Shown one piece after another: positions 1 to 7,578 of a stretch of 12,497 bases of DNA. The notes beneath the pieces were generated by a model. That model did no database searches, was not told the DNA's origin, and was given only the letters and a program-made list of their open reading frames with translations. Position 1 is the stretch's first letter. Every line of letters starts with the position of its first letter. Made by a program: the position numbers and the translations under genes. Source of the stretch: CAJQQY01 sp964352225 (GTDB taxonomy: Bacteria; Bacteroidota; Bacteroidia; Chitinophagales; Saprospiraceae); NCBI GenBank assembly GCA_964352225.1, contig CAYGRM010000192.1, positions 1 to 12,497 of the forward strand. Direction: 5' to 3'.

Positions 1-1
1 G

Positions 2-91
2 ATTTGTGGTTGTGATGGAAAAACTTATTGCAATGAATGTAATGCGAATAGCAAAGGGGTTACTGTTGATTATGTTGGATCTTGTAAGTGA
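2..91 (+). CDS. Kazal-type serine protease inhibitor domain protein, C-terminal fragment
   Basis: Only the last 29 codons lie in the window; the gene begins before base 1 and stops at TGA 89-91. The visible peptide begins ICGCDGKTYCNEC and ends GVTVDYVGSCK. This matches the Kazal signature (C-G-x-D-G-x-T-Y, then N-x-C-x-A, then a G-V stretch and a final G-x-C). Five cysteines are visible. The CGC spacing and the extra Cys in YCNEC are, from memory, common in bacterial Kazal domains. Kazal domains are disulfide-stabilised inhibitors of serine proteases, so the protein is presumably exported to the periplasm or cell surface; its signal peptide would be outside the window. It is convergent with the glycosyltransferase operon, and the two share the hairpin just downstream. 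It could instead be the last domain of a larger protein. The fold call is confident; the inhibitory function is inference. Confidence 0.82.
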   Translation: MCGCDGKTYCNECNANSKGVTVDYVGSCK

Positions 92-103
92 TTTTTAAAT
101 GGG

Positions 104-150
104 AAAAAAATACTCACGAGGTGATTCGAGGTCGAATTACCTCGTGAGTA
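104..150 (-). terminator. Strong intrinsic terminator of the glycosyltransferase operon
   Basis: Arms 111-128 (TACTCACGAGGTGATTCG) and 133-150 pair over 18 bp with a single G-T type mismatch around a 4-base AGGT loop. Reading the minus strand, the hairpin is followed directly by seven T residues (complement of A104-110). This is the classical Rho-independent form for the gene that stops at 162. On the plus strand the following bases (AGGTTTAAAA) are a poorer U-tract, so it may only partly stop the convergent Kazal gene. Confidence 0.85.
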
Positions 151-161
151 AGGTTTAAAAA

Positions 162-1481
162 CTAAAATCCATTCGCCTTTGCTTGGCTACTCGATTTAAC
201 TGGATTCCATGGATCATCATATGATTTTTTCCAAACGAATTCGTGAATGTAGGCTACCGAACGAACTAGCCTCAAATAAGTTCCCGTATAAATACTCATC
301 ATCGGAACGTAAGGCCACAACTTCAATTCCTCTTTTCGTCGCTCCGAATAAATATACGTACTGGTCATTTGCATAAATCCAACAATAGTATAGATCGTAA
401 TATTCATTGGAATGATATACTTCAATGATCCAGAAAAATTAAAGATCATATCAATCATATATAACCACCAAGTGATATCCAAAATCACATTATAAAATAC
501 ATTTTCAAAGAGTGCGAAGAAATTAGACCAACTAAAATTTTCACTTGGGAGATAAACATCTTTATGCTTTCTAACCCTAAATCGAATAATCGATTTATCC
601 CAACGCAACCTTTGCTTAGTCAAAACTTTAAACTTGGAAGGTGCATTCGTCAGACAAACTGCAGATGGTTCAAAGACCGTTTTAAAACCAGATTTTCTAA
701 TTTTAACGGTGATATCTCCATCCAATCCTGGACCAATATCCCACCCTTTGATTGAGTCAGTTACATCTGCTCGGAAAGCTCCGAAGGCTCCAGAGATAAT
801 TTTATAAATTCCTAACTGGGAAGAAATAATCCGACCAACAGATATTGTTTTTAAATATTCAATTGCTTGTAATCTTGCGCAAAGACTTTCGTCAGCATTC
901 CTCACTTTTACATTTCCACCGACTGCCCCAATTTTTTCATCCATAAAAAATGGAATTAAAATATTTTCAATCGCTTCTCGATCAAACGAACAATCTGCAT
1001 CCAAATGCACAATGTATTTTCCTTTGGAAAAACGCAAAGCAAGATTTGCCGCTGATGCTTTTCCACCTCTCATATCATTTCGTAAAAATAAATCAATCAA
1101 TCCTCGTTTCTGTAAATTACGACCAATGATCGGCGTCTCATCATCAGATCCATCATCGACAATAATTAATTCAAAATTTTGAAAAGTCTGTTCGGCTAAA
1201 GATTTGGTAAGTTTAAAGAGATGTTTCCCTTCATTTTTTCCAGGAATAATTACCGAGACAAATGGGTTTTCATTCCAAAATGCACGGCGAGCCTTTTCCC
1301 ATTTTTCTTTTCGATCATTTCTAAAAAGATAGTACCAACCTGCGATTACAAAGTCAGCCATAATATATCGAGTCAACTCAAACAATATAAAATACCAAAA
1401 GACTCTGATAAATTTATCAGGGCCAACGGAATACCAATATCTTAAATATTCAGGTATAATATATTCTAGTTCTGGACTCAT
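162..1481 (-). CDS. Processive family 2 glycosyltransferase (membrane polysaccharide synthase)
   Basis: This 439-residue inner-membrane enzyme probably polymerises a beta-linked polysaccharide from nucleotide sugars, as cellulose, hyaluronan and poly-GlcNAc synthases do. A hydrophobic segment lies near residues 27-50. The GT-A domain (about 74-310) carries all processive GT2 signatures: VDDGSDD (108-114), HLDADC (159-164, the metal-binding DxD), the acceptor-side GAFGAFR (231-237), the DGD acid motif at 254-256 and QRLRW (290-294). Two or three further membrane segments follow (about 320-345, 352-375, 388-405). Length fits the PgaC/hyaluronan synthase class and is far shorter than BcsA; there is no C-terminal PilZ domain. 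The ATG overlaps the stop of the upstream zinc-ribbon gene by ATGA, which implies translational coupling. The polymer cannot be told from sequence; a uronic-acid-containing product is suggested only by the dehydrogenase nearby. Family call is sure, substrate unknown. Confidence 0.92.
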   Translation of the reverse strand: MSPELEYIIPEYLRYWYSVGPDKFIRVFWYFILFELTRYIMADFVIAGWYYLFRNDRKEKWEKARRAFWNENPFVSVIIPGKNEGKHLFKLTKSLAEQTFQNFELIIVDDGSDDETPIIGRNLQKRGLIDLFLRNDMRGGKASAANLALRFSKGKYIVHLDADCSFDREAIENILIPFFMDEKIGAVGGNVKVRNADESLCARLQAIEYLKTISVGRIISSQLGIYKIISGAFGAFRADVTDSIKGWDIGPGLDGDITVKIRKSGFKTVFEPSAVCLTNAPSKFKVLTKQRLRWDKSIIRFRVRKHKDVYLPSENFSWSNFFALFENVFYNVILDITWWLYMIDMIFNFSGSLKYIIPMNITIYTIVGFMQMTSTYIYSERRKEELKLWPYVPMMSIYTGTYLRLVRSVAYIHEFVWKKSYDDPWNPVKSSSQAKANGF

Positions 1482-2878
1482 TCTAACATTTGTAAAATAC
1501 TGTGATCGTCAGGGTCGAGTGTCATAACTTCTACTTCGAGCATTCTACCACTCCCCATGTCAATATTGTCTCCTATTAATTTTTTCAAATTATAATCTAT
1601 CGTATCCTTCATTTCAGAAGCCAGTCTTAAATCACTTTCTGGCATTAAAAAGGCAAATGTGGAGAAATTTTTATATGAGATCAAATCAATCGGACGCAAG
1701 TATTGCCCTACGATATTGAGTATCTCTTTTTGTAAAACACCTTTAGTTTGTTCATCTAAGAAATCAAACTTATCTTCACTTAAGGAGATCACCCCAAAGT
1801 GACTTTCGTGACTTCTTAGTTCAAGCCTAGTTAACTCCTGCCCTACTAAAATTTTGAAAAGCCCCCATCCAAAATAATTTTTAGAGGTTTTAAATTCGTA
1901 GGTGGGTGCTTCTACTTTTTTACCAAAACCCCTAATTGCTATCTTTTCCCCTGCTGCTGTAATTTGTAAAGTTTGGATAGAACGATTAGCAATATGCTCC
2001 AGATCCATATCATGACCACAGTCGATGCAGGAAGCTCTCATGTTAACATCTTGCGATTGATGATTACAAGTTTGGCATTGATTGATTTCAGATGGCTTGT
2101 CATAATCGATTCCAATGTGACGTAAAAGCTTATCACATTTTGGGCAAACCATATCTTCATCTTGCTTAAAATCTGATTCAGGTCCGATGTAAGCACAGCG
2201 AAAATGGTGAATCAAATTCTCCGTTTTTAATTCTAAAGAATTACAACTTGGACACACCTCTCGGAAGTTCATGTAGGTTCCTTCACACTCATGACAAAGA
2301 TTTACTTTATCAACTGTTTTAAATTTGAAATACTCTTCGTATTTCACATCAGCAAGATTATCTAAAATTTGAAGATGATCATTTACAGAGATATAGCCAC
2401 TCAAAAATGGAAACGAATATCCAATTTTAGATGCTCGATTTCGAAATGGAACAAGTGGCTTTTGTCGAGTATAAATATATTGAGTGGTTTTGAGAATTAG
2501 GCTTTCTGAAAAATTTAAGCCTTTCGTATCTGACTGAATTCCTTTGACTCTTTCATTGATCTCTAGCGACTTTTGCAGCGCTTTGTTCATGGTAATATCC
2601 TCCACTCTTCCATCAGTCAGTTGAACTACTTCAGTAGGAATAGAAAGTGATTTGACAAATAAAGGCTTTAAGTACATAGACGCTACCTCCGAACTCCTCA
2701 CCTCTTTGATGATGTTCGAGACTACTCCTGGAGATTCATTTTCAATGAATATTCCATCAGCTTTCGTCAGGTCAAGACCTGCGAAATTTGCGTCTGTTTT
2801 AACGATCGCAAAGTTTAGACCTTCAAACTCTTTGAAGTCTAACCTAAGAGGTCGCTGTAATATTCTTAATGCATTCAT
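1478..2878 (-). CDS. TackOD1-like zinc-ribbon protein with degenerate GGDEF-like C-terminal domain
   Basis: The 466-residue protein is soluble, with no signal peptide or membrane segment. Residues 1-110 show a beta-alpha pattern (ADGIFIENES, then an IIKEVR helix, then YLKPLFV) resembling a degenerate response-regulator receiver. Residues 195-290 hold CxxC pairs at 195/198, 209/212, 245/248, 268/271 and 284/287 plus C228, probably several zinc ribbons. The HHFRCAYIGPE and CPKCDKLLRHIGIDYD stretches are what I remember of the TackOD1 output domain; that name is from recall. Residues about 350-435 follow the GGDEF fold pattern, but the signature loop reads YKNFSTFAFLMPES where an active cyclase has a GGDEF-type motif, so no diguanylate cyclase activity is expected. 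The gene overlaps the polysaccharide synthase by 4 bp (ATGA), so it is probably its regulator or partner. A pure zinc-dependent scaffold is the main alternative. Architecture is visible; role is inferred. Confidence 0.72.
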   Translation of the reverse strand: MNALRILQRPLRLDFKEFEGLNFAIVKTDANFAGLDLTKADGIFIENESPGVVSNIIKEVRSSEVASMYLKPLFVKSLSIPTEVVQLTDGRVEDITMNKALQKSLEINERVKGIQSDTKGLNFSESLILKTTQYIYTRQKPLVPFRNRASKIGYSFPFLSGYISVNDHLQILDNLADVKYEEYFKFKTVDKVNLCHECEGTYMNFREVCPSCNSLELKTENLIHHFRCAYIGPESDFKQDEDMVCPKCDKLLRHIGIDYDKPSEINQCQTCNHQSQDVNMRASCIDCGHDMDLEHIANRSIQTLQITAAGEKIAIRGFGKKVEAPTYEFKTSKNYFGWGLFKILVGQELTRLELRSHESHFGVISLSEDKFDFLDEQTKGVLQKEILNIVGQYLRPIDLISYKNFSTFAFLMPESDLRLASEMKDTIDYNLKKLIGDNIDMGSGRMLEVEVMTLDPDDHSILQMLE

Positions 2879-3072
2879 TGGGACGTATGATCAATTTGGG
2901 AGGGAGGGGATAACTCAGTTTTTTTTTGATTGAGGAGAAATCTGATATTTTACTACAACTAAAATAAGATAAAGTCAAGTAGTGTATCTTTAAAAAAATG
3001 AACTTAAGTGACGGTAAAAAGCACGACACATTAAAGATTATAACTATTCGAATATCAATGATTTATGGAAAA
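2879..3072 (-). promoter_or_regulatory. 194-bp leader of the zinc-ribbon/synthase operon, possible promoter
   Basis: No gene is seen here, although the flanking genes point the same way. On the minus strand a TTGACT (2978-2973) is followed after 17 bases by TAGTAA (2955-2950), with TAAAAT close by (2952-2947). This resembles a sigma70 promoter but not the usual Bacteroidota TTTG/TAnnTTTG pair, so the promoter call is weak. Nearer the start codon the plus strand holds three closely spaced G-runs (2898-2909) and a fourth at 2880-2882, giving the mRNA a C-rich leader. At the other end, arms ATGATTT (3058-3064) and AAATCAT (3070-3076) form a small hairpin across the stop codon of the membrane-fusion gene. 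It has no good T-run, so read-through from the export genes is possible. Confidence 0.3.
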
Positions 3073-4137
3073 TCATAATTCGTATTTTAATTTAGAAACA
3101 TCAACGGTCATTTTATAAAAGTTAACCCATCTTGCACCTTCCTCTTCGGTAATTGGCAAAATATCAATTACGACATTTCGTCTTACTGGTTCATATTTAC
3201 TTTGAAATTCTACTGGTAATTCTTTGGTCGAAATATAAATATTACTGATCCTTCCCAAGCCTTTCATTCCATCTGGAAATTGGATTTGCATCACATCATT
3301 GATTTCTAAATGGCTCATCAATTCTGGATCAAAATAAGCTCGAATACTAATATTTTCTTTCTGATGAATGGTCATCACATCTTGCTTTTCGTAACAAACT
3401 TCATTCGGGCTGAAATTAATATTTCCTATAATTCCATCAATCAAGGCGATGTAAGGAACAATCTCATTGATCATTACTTTCTCAAAAGTTTGTTTATCCG
3501 TTTCCATTTTTTGAATTTCTTCCTCTTGTCTCCGAAGTCGATAAAGGTGTCTCCTCAAAAAAGAAATTTCTTCTTTTAAAATTTTCTCTTGTACTTCTAT
3601 CTTCATAATATCTGACTCGATCGAAGTTAGAGTATATTCAATATTATTGACACCAAGCAAAACCAAATCTTGTTGATGCTTAAATTCTTCTTTCTTAAAT
3701 TTTAACCGAGAAGACAGATTATCCTTTTCTATATTTTTTAGTGCTATTTGTTTTTTCAAGTTCAACCTTTCCCTTTCTATCCAATCAATAGGTTTTTGAG
3801 CATTGTAAGAATTCCTAATAGAATTTCCGATATCATTATATTCATTGTGATAGAAAAATAGCGTATCTCCTTTTTTGACCTCTTGCCCTTCTTCTACTAG
3901 GATATCTAAAATCTTTACATCATTGGTAAAAGTCAATGCTTGCTTTTTCAATTCCACTTGTCCATTTCCCCTCAATATAGCCACTCCATTAAAAACTCTA
4001 AATCCACAAAACAAAACGATCGCACTCAAAATACCAATCCATGACCACTTCTGCCAGTTGATCTTTTGCTTGGCCTTTGGTGGCTCTTTGAGCGTTTTAA
4101 TTACGCTATTTTTGCTTTTGAAATTAAAATTTTTCAT
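3073..4137 (-). CDS. HlyD-like membrane-fusion (periplasmic adaptor) protein
   Basis: This 354-residue protein would be anchored in the inner membrane and bridge the periplasm to a TolC-type channel. It has a basic, Lys-rich cytoplasmic N-terminus (1-30), one transmembrane helix (31-50), a first biotinyl/lipoyl half-motif (about 66-98, with VEEGQEVKKGDTLFFY), and a long charged alpha-helical hairpin (about 118-225). The second lipoyl half follows (about 228-262, IDGIIGNINFSPNEV), then a beta-barrel region to the end. This order is that of HlyD/EmrA adaptors, and the length is normal. It lies 51 bp downstream of the TolC-like gene and is probably co-transcribed with it. No ABC transporter, MFS or RND pump lies beside it. 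The next inner-membrane transporter candidate is the GT2 synthase, which suggests a polysaccharide export role comparable to the adaptor-like part of alginate Alg44, though no PilZ domain is present. Family call strong, cargo inferred. Confidence 0.85.
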   Translation of the reverse strand: MKNFNFKSKNSVIKTLKEPPKAKQKINWQKWSWIGILSAIVLFCGFRVFNGVAILRGNGQVELKKQALTFTNDVKILDILVEEGQEVKKGDTLFFYHNEYNDIGNSIRNSYNAQKPIDWIERERLNLKKQIALKNIEKDNLSSRLKFKKEEFKHQQDLVLLGVNNIEYTLTSIESDIMKIEVQEKILKEEISFLRRHLYRLRRQEEEIQKMETDKQTFEKVMINEIVPYIALIDGIIGNINFSPNEVCYEKQDVMTIHQKENISIRAYFDPELMSHLEINDVMQIQFPDGMKGLGRISNIYISTKELPVEFQSKYEPVRRNVVIDILPITEEEGARWVNFYKMTVDVSKLKYEL

Positions 4138-4188
4138 GATTCTCGCTGTTTAAAACAGTCGATGTATTTTTTTAATGGTTATTTGATC

Positions 4189-5907
4189 TTACTTTTTGGA
4201 AACCTTCTTATTTCTTTTATCCATATCAATTAATGCTCCTAAACTTTCAAAAAGAAAAACACTTTTCGGTTTTGCACGCAAAGCTGATGAAATCCAAAAT
4301 TCTAAATGATTTCGATTTTCGAATTTGGAAACTGGTACTTTCTGAATTTCTAATGTGGTAAAAATGGGGTCGTAAATCGTCAAGGCCACTATTCCTGCAT
4401 CTCCAAATTTCCTATAATATTCTATTGGAATTTTTTCATCTAGAATGACTGATTTGAATTCGTTCTTTTGCAAATAATTGGTGATAAAAGTAAAATTCTC
4501 TTTCAAATCTAATTGAGTTAAATAGACATACCTGACTCCTTCTAGTTTTTTCCCAACCTCCTCAAATTTTCGGATATTCAAGCAAGAAATAAAATCTATG
4601 TGATGACTTTTCGTCGCAATTTTTGCCAAATTGAGATACATCACTTGTTGTATATCGAGCAACTCCATTTCCGCAGACAAGATCATATCTTGAATATTCA
4701 ATGCCTTCAAAGGAGAATGTCCTCGGCGATCAAAATTCAATAGGACTCTTTCCACGCGAAGTTGTTCCTCCAATCTTGCTTTATTATGAAGAAAAGCGAT
4801 GTACTGTTTCATCTTGTAACTGTACTCTTGGTACAAATTCAATAACTCACGTGTATTATTATAGACTTGATTATCTGCCTTTTGCTGGATGAGTTCTTTT
4901 TCTAAAAAATTAGACATCCTTTTTTCTTTTTTATTAAAATCAATCGGCATGCTAAACGAAGCCCCAAAACTTGTGAAGGAACGATCGTATTCAAAGGTTC
5001 GAGTTCTCAAATTATAATTACCAAATAGCTTTAAATTAGGAAGGTTTACGTTTGCATCTTTGTTCATGATCGCCTCTTTTTTCACGTCGACCATTTTACT
5101 GATCAGTTGTTCGTAAATGGTATCATTGAGCAATTTATCTATGTCTATATTTAGAATAGGAAATTTCCCCGCATCCAATTCTAACGTATCCTGCTGGACA
5201 CGAGAGGTAAATGCATGATTGAATTTTTCATAGGTGCCTAATAATGCCTTACTTTCTTCGACCTTCTTTTTCACATCCAAGACCTCCGTGTATTTCACAT
5301 CATGGATATAATACAAGTCCGTCAAAATTTCCAATAAAGATTCTAGGTAAGGAATTCTCTGATGTAATAATTCTATTTTTTGCTGGTTGACAGCATGAAT
5401 TATTTTATTATAAATGAAAGGATAATTACTTGTTCTTCTTCTTAAACCTGCCTCTAATTCAAGCATCTTCAACTCTTCTTCCACGGCTTTACTTTTTCTT
5501 TTTTTATCAAAAAATCCATCGTTCAAAACGTCCCATTCCAATCCTGCTCGCCATCTCGACCCTGGTTCTAGAACTTCGTCTGCGCGTTCTCCATTCTGAG
5601 TATATCTTGCTGAAAAACTAAGTCCGAGGTCTTTCTGAATAGCATTGATTTGCTCCTTCAAAAACATCTCTTCTAAGCTGTCTACTTCAGAGAAGTCATA
5701 CCTCAATAAATCAATCACCTGCTGTATGGCGACATCGTCCGCAACAAGTTGATTATCAGTCGATTCCGAAAAATCTAACATCAAAATTGCTTTTTGATAA
5801 ATGCTATCTTCCAATGCTTTATTCAGCTTTCTTGGCTGAGCTAACAAGGTATTTACATTTACAAAAAAACAAACCCACAATAGTAAAACACTCCATGATT
5901 TTTTCAT
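4189..5907 (-). CDS. TolC-like outer-membrane efflux protein with unexplained C-terminal extension
   Basis: The 572-residue protein starts with a signal peptide (MKKS, hydrophobic core, LLAQ; cleavage near 23). Residues about 80-435 look like an outer-membrane factor. Two repeats each combine a membrane beta-strand hairpin (about 97-128, LSFSARYTQNG to WRAGLEWDVLNDGFF; about 290-325, NLKLFGNYNL to FGASFSMPIDF) with long helical coiled-coil stretches (about 136-235 and 328-430). This fits a trimeric channel spanning outer membrane and periplasm. From about 440 to the end there are some 130 extra residues with alternating predicted strands and helices (VRYVYLTQLD, FKSVILDEKI, AGIVALTIYD, KSVFLFESLG) and a basic tail. 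I do not recognise this part; TolC proteins normally end soon after the second helical repeat. The gene leads the adaptor gene by 51 bp and probably forms the exit duct for it. The start at 5907 is supported by the signal peptide. Confidence 0.8.
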   Translation of the reverse strand: MKKSWSVLLLWVCFFVNVNTLLAQPRKLNKALEDSIYQKAILMLDFSESTDNQLVADDVAIQQVIDLLRYDFSEVDSLEEMFLKEQINAIQKDLGLSFSARYTQNGERADEVLEPGSRWRAGLEWDVLNDGFFDKKRKSKAVEEELKMLELEAGLRRRTSNYPFIYNKIIHAVNQQKIELLHQRIPYLESLLEILTDLYYIHDVKYTEVLDVKKKVEESKALLGTYEKFNHAFTSRVQQDTLELDAGKFPILNIDIDKLLNDTIYEQLISKMVDVKKEAIMNKDANVNLPNLKLFGNYNLRTRTFEYDRSFTSFGASFSMPIDFNKKEKRMSNFLEKELIQQKADNQVYNNTRELLNLYQEYSYKMKQYIAFLHNKARLEEQLRVERVLLNFDRRGHSPLKALNIQDMILSAEMELLDIQQVMYLNLAKIATKSHHIDFISCLNIRKFEEVGKKLEGVRYVYLTQLDLKENFTFITNYLQKNEFKSVILDEKIPIEYYRKFGDAGIVALTIYDPIFTTLEIQKVPVSKFENRNHLEFWISSALRAKPKSVFLFESLGALIDMDKRNKKVSKK

Positions 5908-5952
5908 ACACTATCTGCTCTTTTTGTTTCCAAAAATGCATTAATACACTTC

Positions 5953-5966
5953 GTCAAATATTTGAC
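5953..5966. promoter_or_regulatory. 14-bp perfect palindrome upstream of the TolC-like gene
   Basis: GTCAAATATTTGAC is a perfect inverted repeat, 46 bp before the start codon at 5907 and inside the only upstream region this gene has after the preceding terminator. Its size and position suit an operator for a dimeric regulator acting on the export genes. I know no matching regulator, and an AT-rich palindrome of this length could be chance. Confidence 0.3.
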
Positions 5967-6041
5967 TAAGCAATTTCTTTTTATGTATTATTTCATAGCT
6001 CTCGTAAAAGCTGTTTGATTATCATGGTTAAGTCTGGAAAG

Positions 6042-6092
6042 AGTGATGAGTAATGAGTTTCTCCAGCGTGGAAATACTCATCACTCATCACT
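6042..6092 (-). terminator. Hairpin terminator after the nucleotide-sugar dehydrogenase
   Basis: Arms 6042-6058 and 6076-6092 (ACTCATCACTCATCACT) pair over 17 bp with one imperfect pair. The loop folds further, with CCA (6063-6065) and TGG (6069-6071) around GCG. It lies 21 bp beyond the dehydrogenase stop. On the minus strand the bases after it (CTTTCC) form only a weak U-tract, so the stem is strong but the release signal is mediocre. It separates the dehydrogenase from the TolC-like gene as transcription units, unless there is read-through. Confidence 0.65.
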
Positions 6093-6112
6093 TATATTTC
6101 ATCACTAAAAAA

Positions 6113-7480
6113 TTAAAGAGTCATGTAAACCACTCCTCTAGGTACATTTTTGATGGTATTTCTAAAATCAAAAATGAAAGGTTGCGCTGAGCTCATTGAC
6201 ATATATTTATCAATCGTATCTTCTTTAAATTCTTTGTGTGGAACTGCTAATACGATGCAATCAAATTCATCAGTAGGATTCGCAGTAGTCTCAATTCCAT
6301 ACTCATGCATCACCTCTTGAGGTACAGCTTGCGGATCTTCAACGGTCACATTGATTCCCATACTTTTGAGATGTTGTACCATTTCAGCAGCTTTAGAATT
6401 TCGAATATCTTGCACATCTTCTTTGAAAGTAATCCCTCGAACTAAAACTTTTGCATCCATATTTGCGATGCCATCTTCTCGTAATTGTTTAGCAATTCTA
6501 TTAGCAACGTGCTGTGGCATATGATCATTTACAGCTCGCGATGCAGCAATCAACTTAGCATTTACGCCTAATTCATTTGCCTTGTGAACTAAATAATATG
6601 GATCAACACCAATGCAATGTCCGCCAACTAATCCTGGATAAAATTTCAAAAAATTCCATTTCGTTCCAGCGGCGTCTAATACATCTTGTGTTCGGATTCC
6701 TACCTTTTCAAAAATCATTGACAACTCATTCATCAATGCAATATTGATATCTCGTTGTGTATTTTCAATGATTTTAGATGCTTCAGCTACTTTGATGGAA
6801 GTCGCGGGATGTACACCTGCTTCGATAATCATGCTATAAACTTCAGCAATTACATCACAAGCTTCTTGGTCGCAACCTGAAACTACTTTGGTGATTTTAG
6901 TCAAGGTATGCTTTTTATCTCCTGGGTTAATTCGCTCTGGTGAGTAGCCTATTTTAAAATCAATACCTGCTTTCAAGCCTGATTTATTTTCCAAAATTGG
7001 TTGGCAAACCTCTTCCGTACATCCTGGATAAACGGTTGATTCAAAAACCACATAATCTCCTTTTTTCAGTACCGTAGCTACCATTTGAGTAGCACTAATC
7101 AATGCGTTTAAATTAGGTTTTTTATTTGCATCAACTGGAGTAGGAACTGCCACGATATAAAACTTAGCTTCTGCTAAATCATTTACATTTGCAGTAAAAT
7201 CTATGTTTCTATTTGAAAATGCACTCCTCGGTAATTCACCAGAAGGATCTTCACTTGCATTCATCATATTTACTCGATTCTGCTTGATGTCAAATCCGAC
7301 ACATTTTAATTTTCTAGCAAATTCAAGTGCGAGAGGTAACCCCACATATCCTAATCCAATTACCGCCATTTGGGCATTATGAATTAATAAATCTGTGATA
7401 ATTTTATGGGTTTTTCGTTGATTAATAGTAGTTGTTCCTGATGCATTTGCATCAGAATAGGCGTGGTGTAGGTCGAGCAT
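6113..7480 (-). CDS. Nucleotide-sugar dehydrogenase, UDP-HexNAc (TviB/WbpO-like) type
   Basis: The cytoplasmic enzyme oxidises the C6 of a UDP-sugar to a uronic acid in two NAD-dependent steps, feeding capsule, O-antigen or exopolysaccharide synthesis. An N-terminal Rossmann domain has GLGYVG (42-47), PTP (113-115) and ESTVYPG (147-153). The central domain has SPERINPGD (180-188) and the helix with K236 and N240. The catalytic cysteine is C289 in GGHCIGVDPYYL (286-297). The C-terminal domain carries FKEDVQDIRNS (352-362). GVDPYYL and SPERINPGD point to the UDP-GlcNAc/GalNAc 6-dehydrogenase branch rather than UDP-glucose dehydrogenase, though substrate is not proven. The 37 residues before M38 are more than most relatives have, so the true start could be a later codon. 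The gene is flanked by hairpins on both sides and is probably monocistronic. It sits next to the polysaccharide export and synthase genes, which suggests it makes their precursor. Confidence 0.93.
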   Translation of the reverse strand: MLDLHHAYSDANASGTTTINQRKTHKIITDLLIHNAQMAVIGLGYVGLPLALEFARKLKCVGFDIKQNRVNMMNASEDPSGELPRSAFSNRNIDFTANVNDLAEAKFYIVAVPTPVDANKKPNLNALISATQMVATVLKKGDYVVFESTVYPGCTEEVCQPILENKSGLKAGIDFKIGYSPERINPGDKKHTLTKITKVVSGCDQEACDVIAEVYSMIIEAGVHPATSIKVAEASKIIENTQRDINIALMNELSMIFEKVGIRTQDVLDAAGTKWNFLKFYPGLVGGHCIGVDPYYLVHKANELGVNAKLIAASRAVNDHMPQHVANRIAKQLREDGIANMDAKVLVRGITFKEDVQDIRNSKAAEMVQHLKSMGINVTVEDPQAVPQEVMHEYGIETTANPTDEFDCIVLAVPHKEFKEDTIDKYMSMSSAQPFIFDFRNTIKNVPRGVVYMTL

Positions 7481-7578
7481 AATTAGTTATTTACAATAAA
7501 AAAAGTTAAAAAATTAAGGGAAAATAACGCGAGGGGAAGGATGCTATACAATATTGTTTAAAGTATGGAAAACTTAAA

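Noticed and set aside
162..1481. Cellulose synthase (BcsA) identity for the glycosyltransferase
   Set aside because: It is too short, has no PilZ domain, and no BcsB or BcsC neighbours; only the general processive GT2 class can be supported.
1478..2878. Active diguanylate cyclase
   Set aside because: The GGDEF-type signature residues are absent at the equivalent loop (NFSTF), so catalysis is not expected.
2947..2978. A confident promoter for the zinc-ribbon/synthase operon
   Set aside because: The TTGACT/TAGTAA pair has a poor -10 and does not match the Bacteroidota consensus; it is kept only as a low-confidence note.
2844..3029. 61-residue minus-strand open frame overlapping the zinc-ribbon gene start
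   Set aside because: It lies mostly in the AT-rich leader, has low-complexity Ser/Leu/Lys content, no recognisable domain, and overlaps the well-supported gene in another frame.
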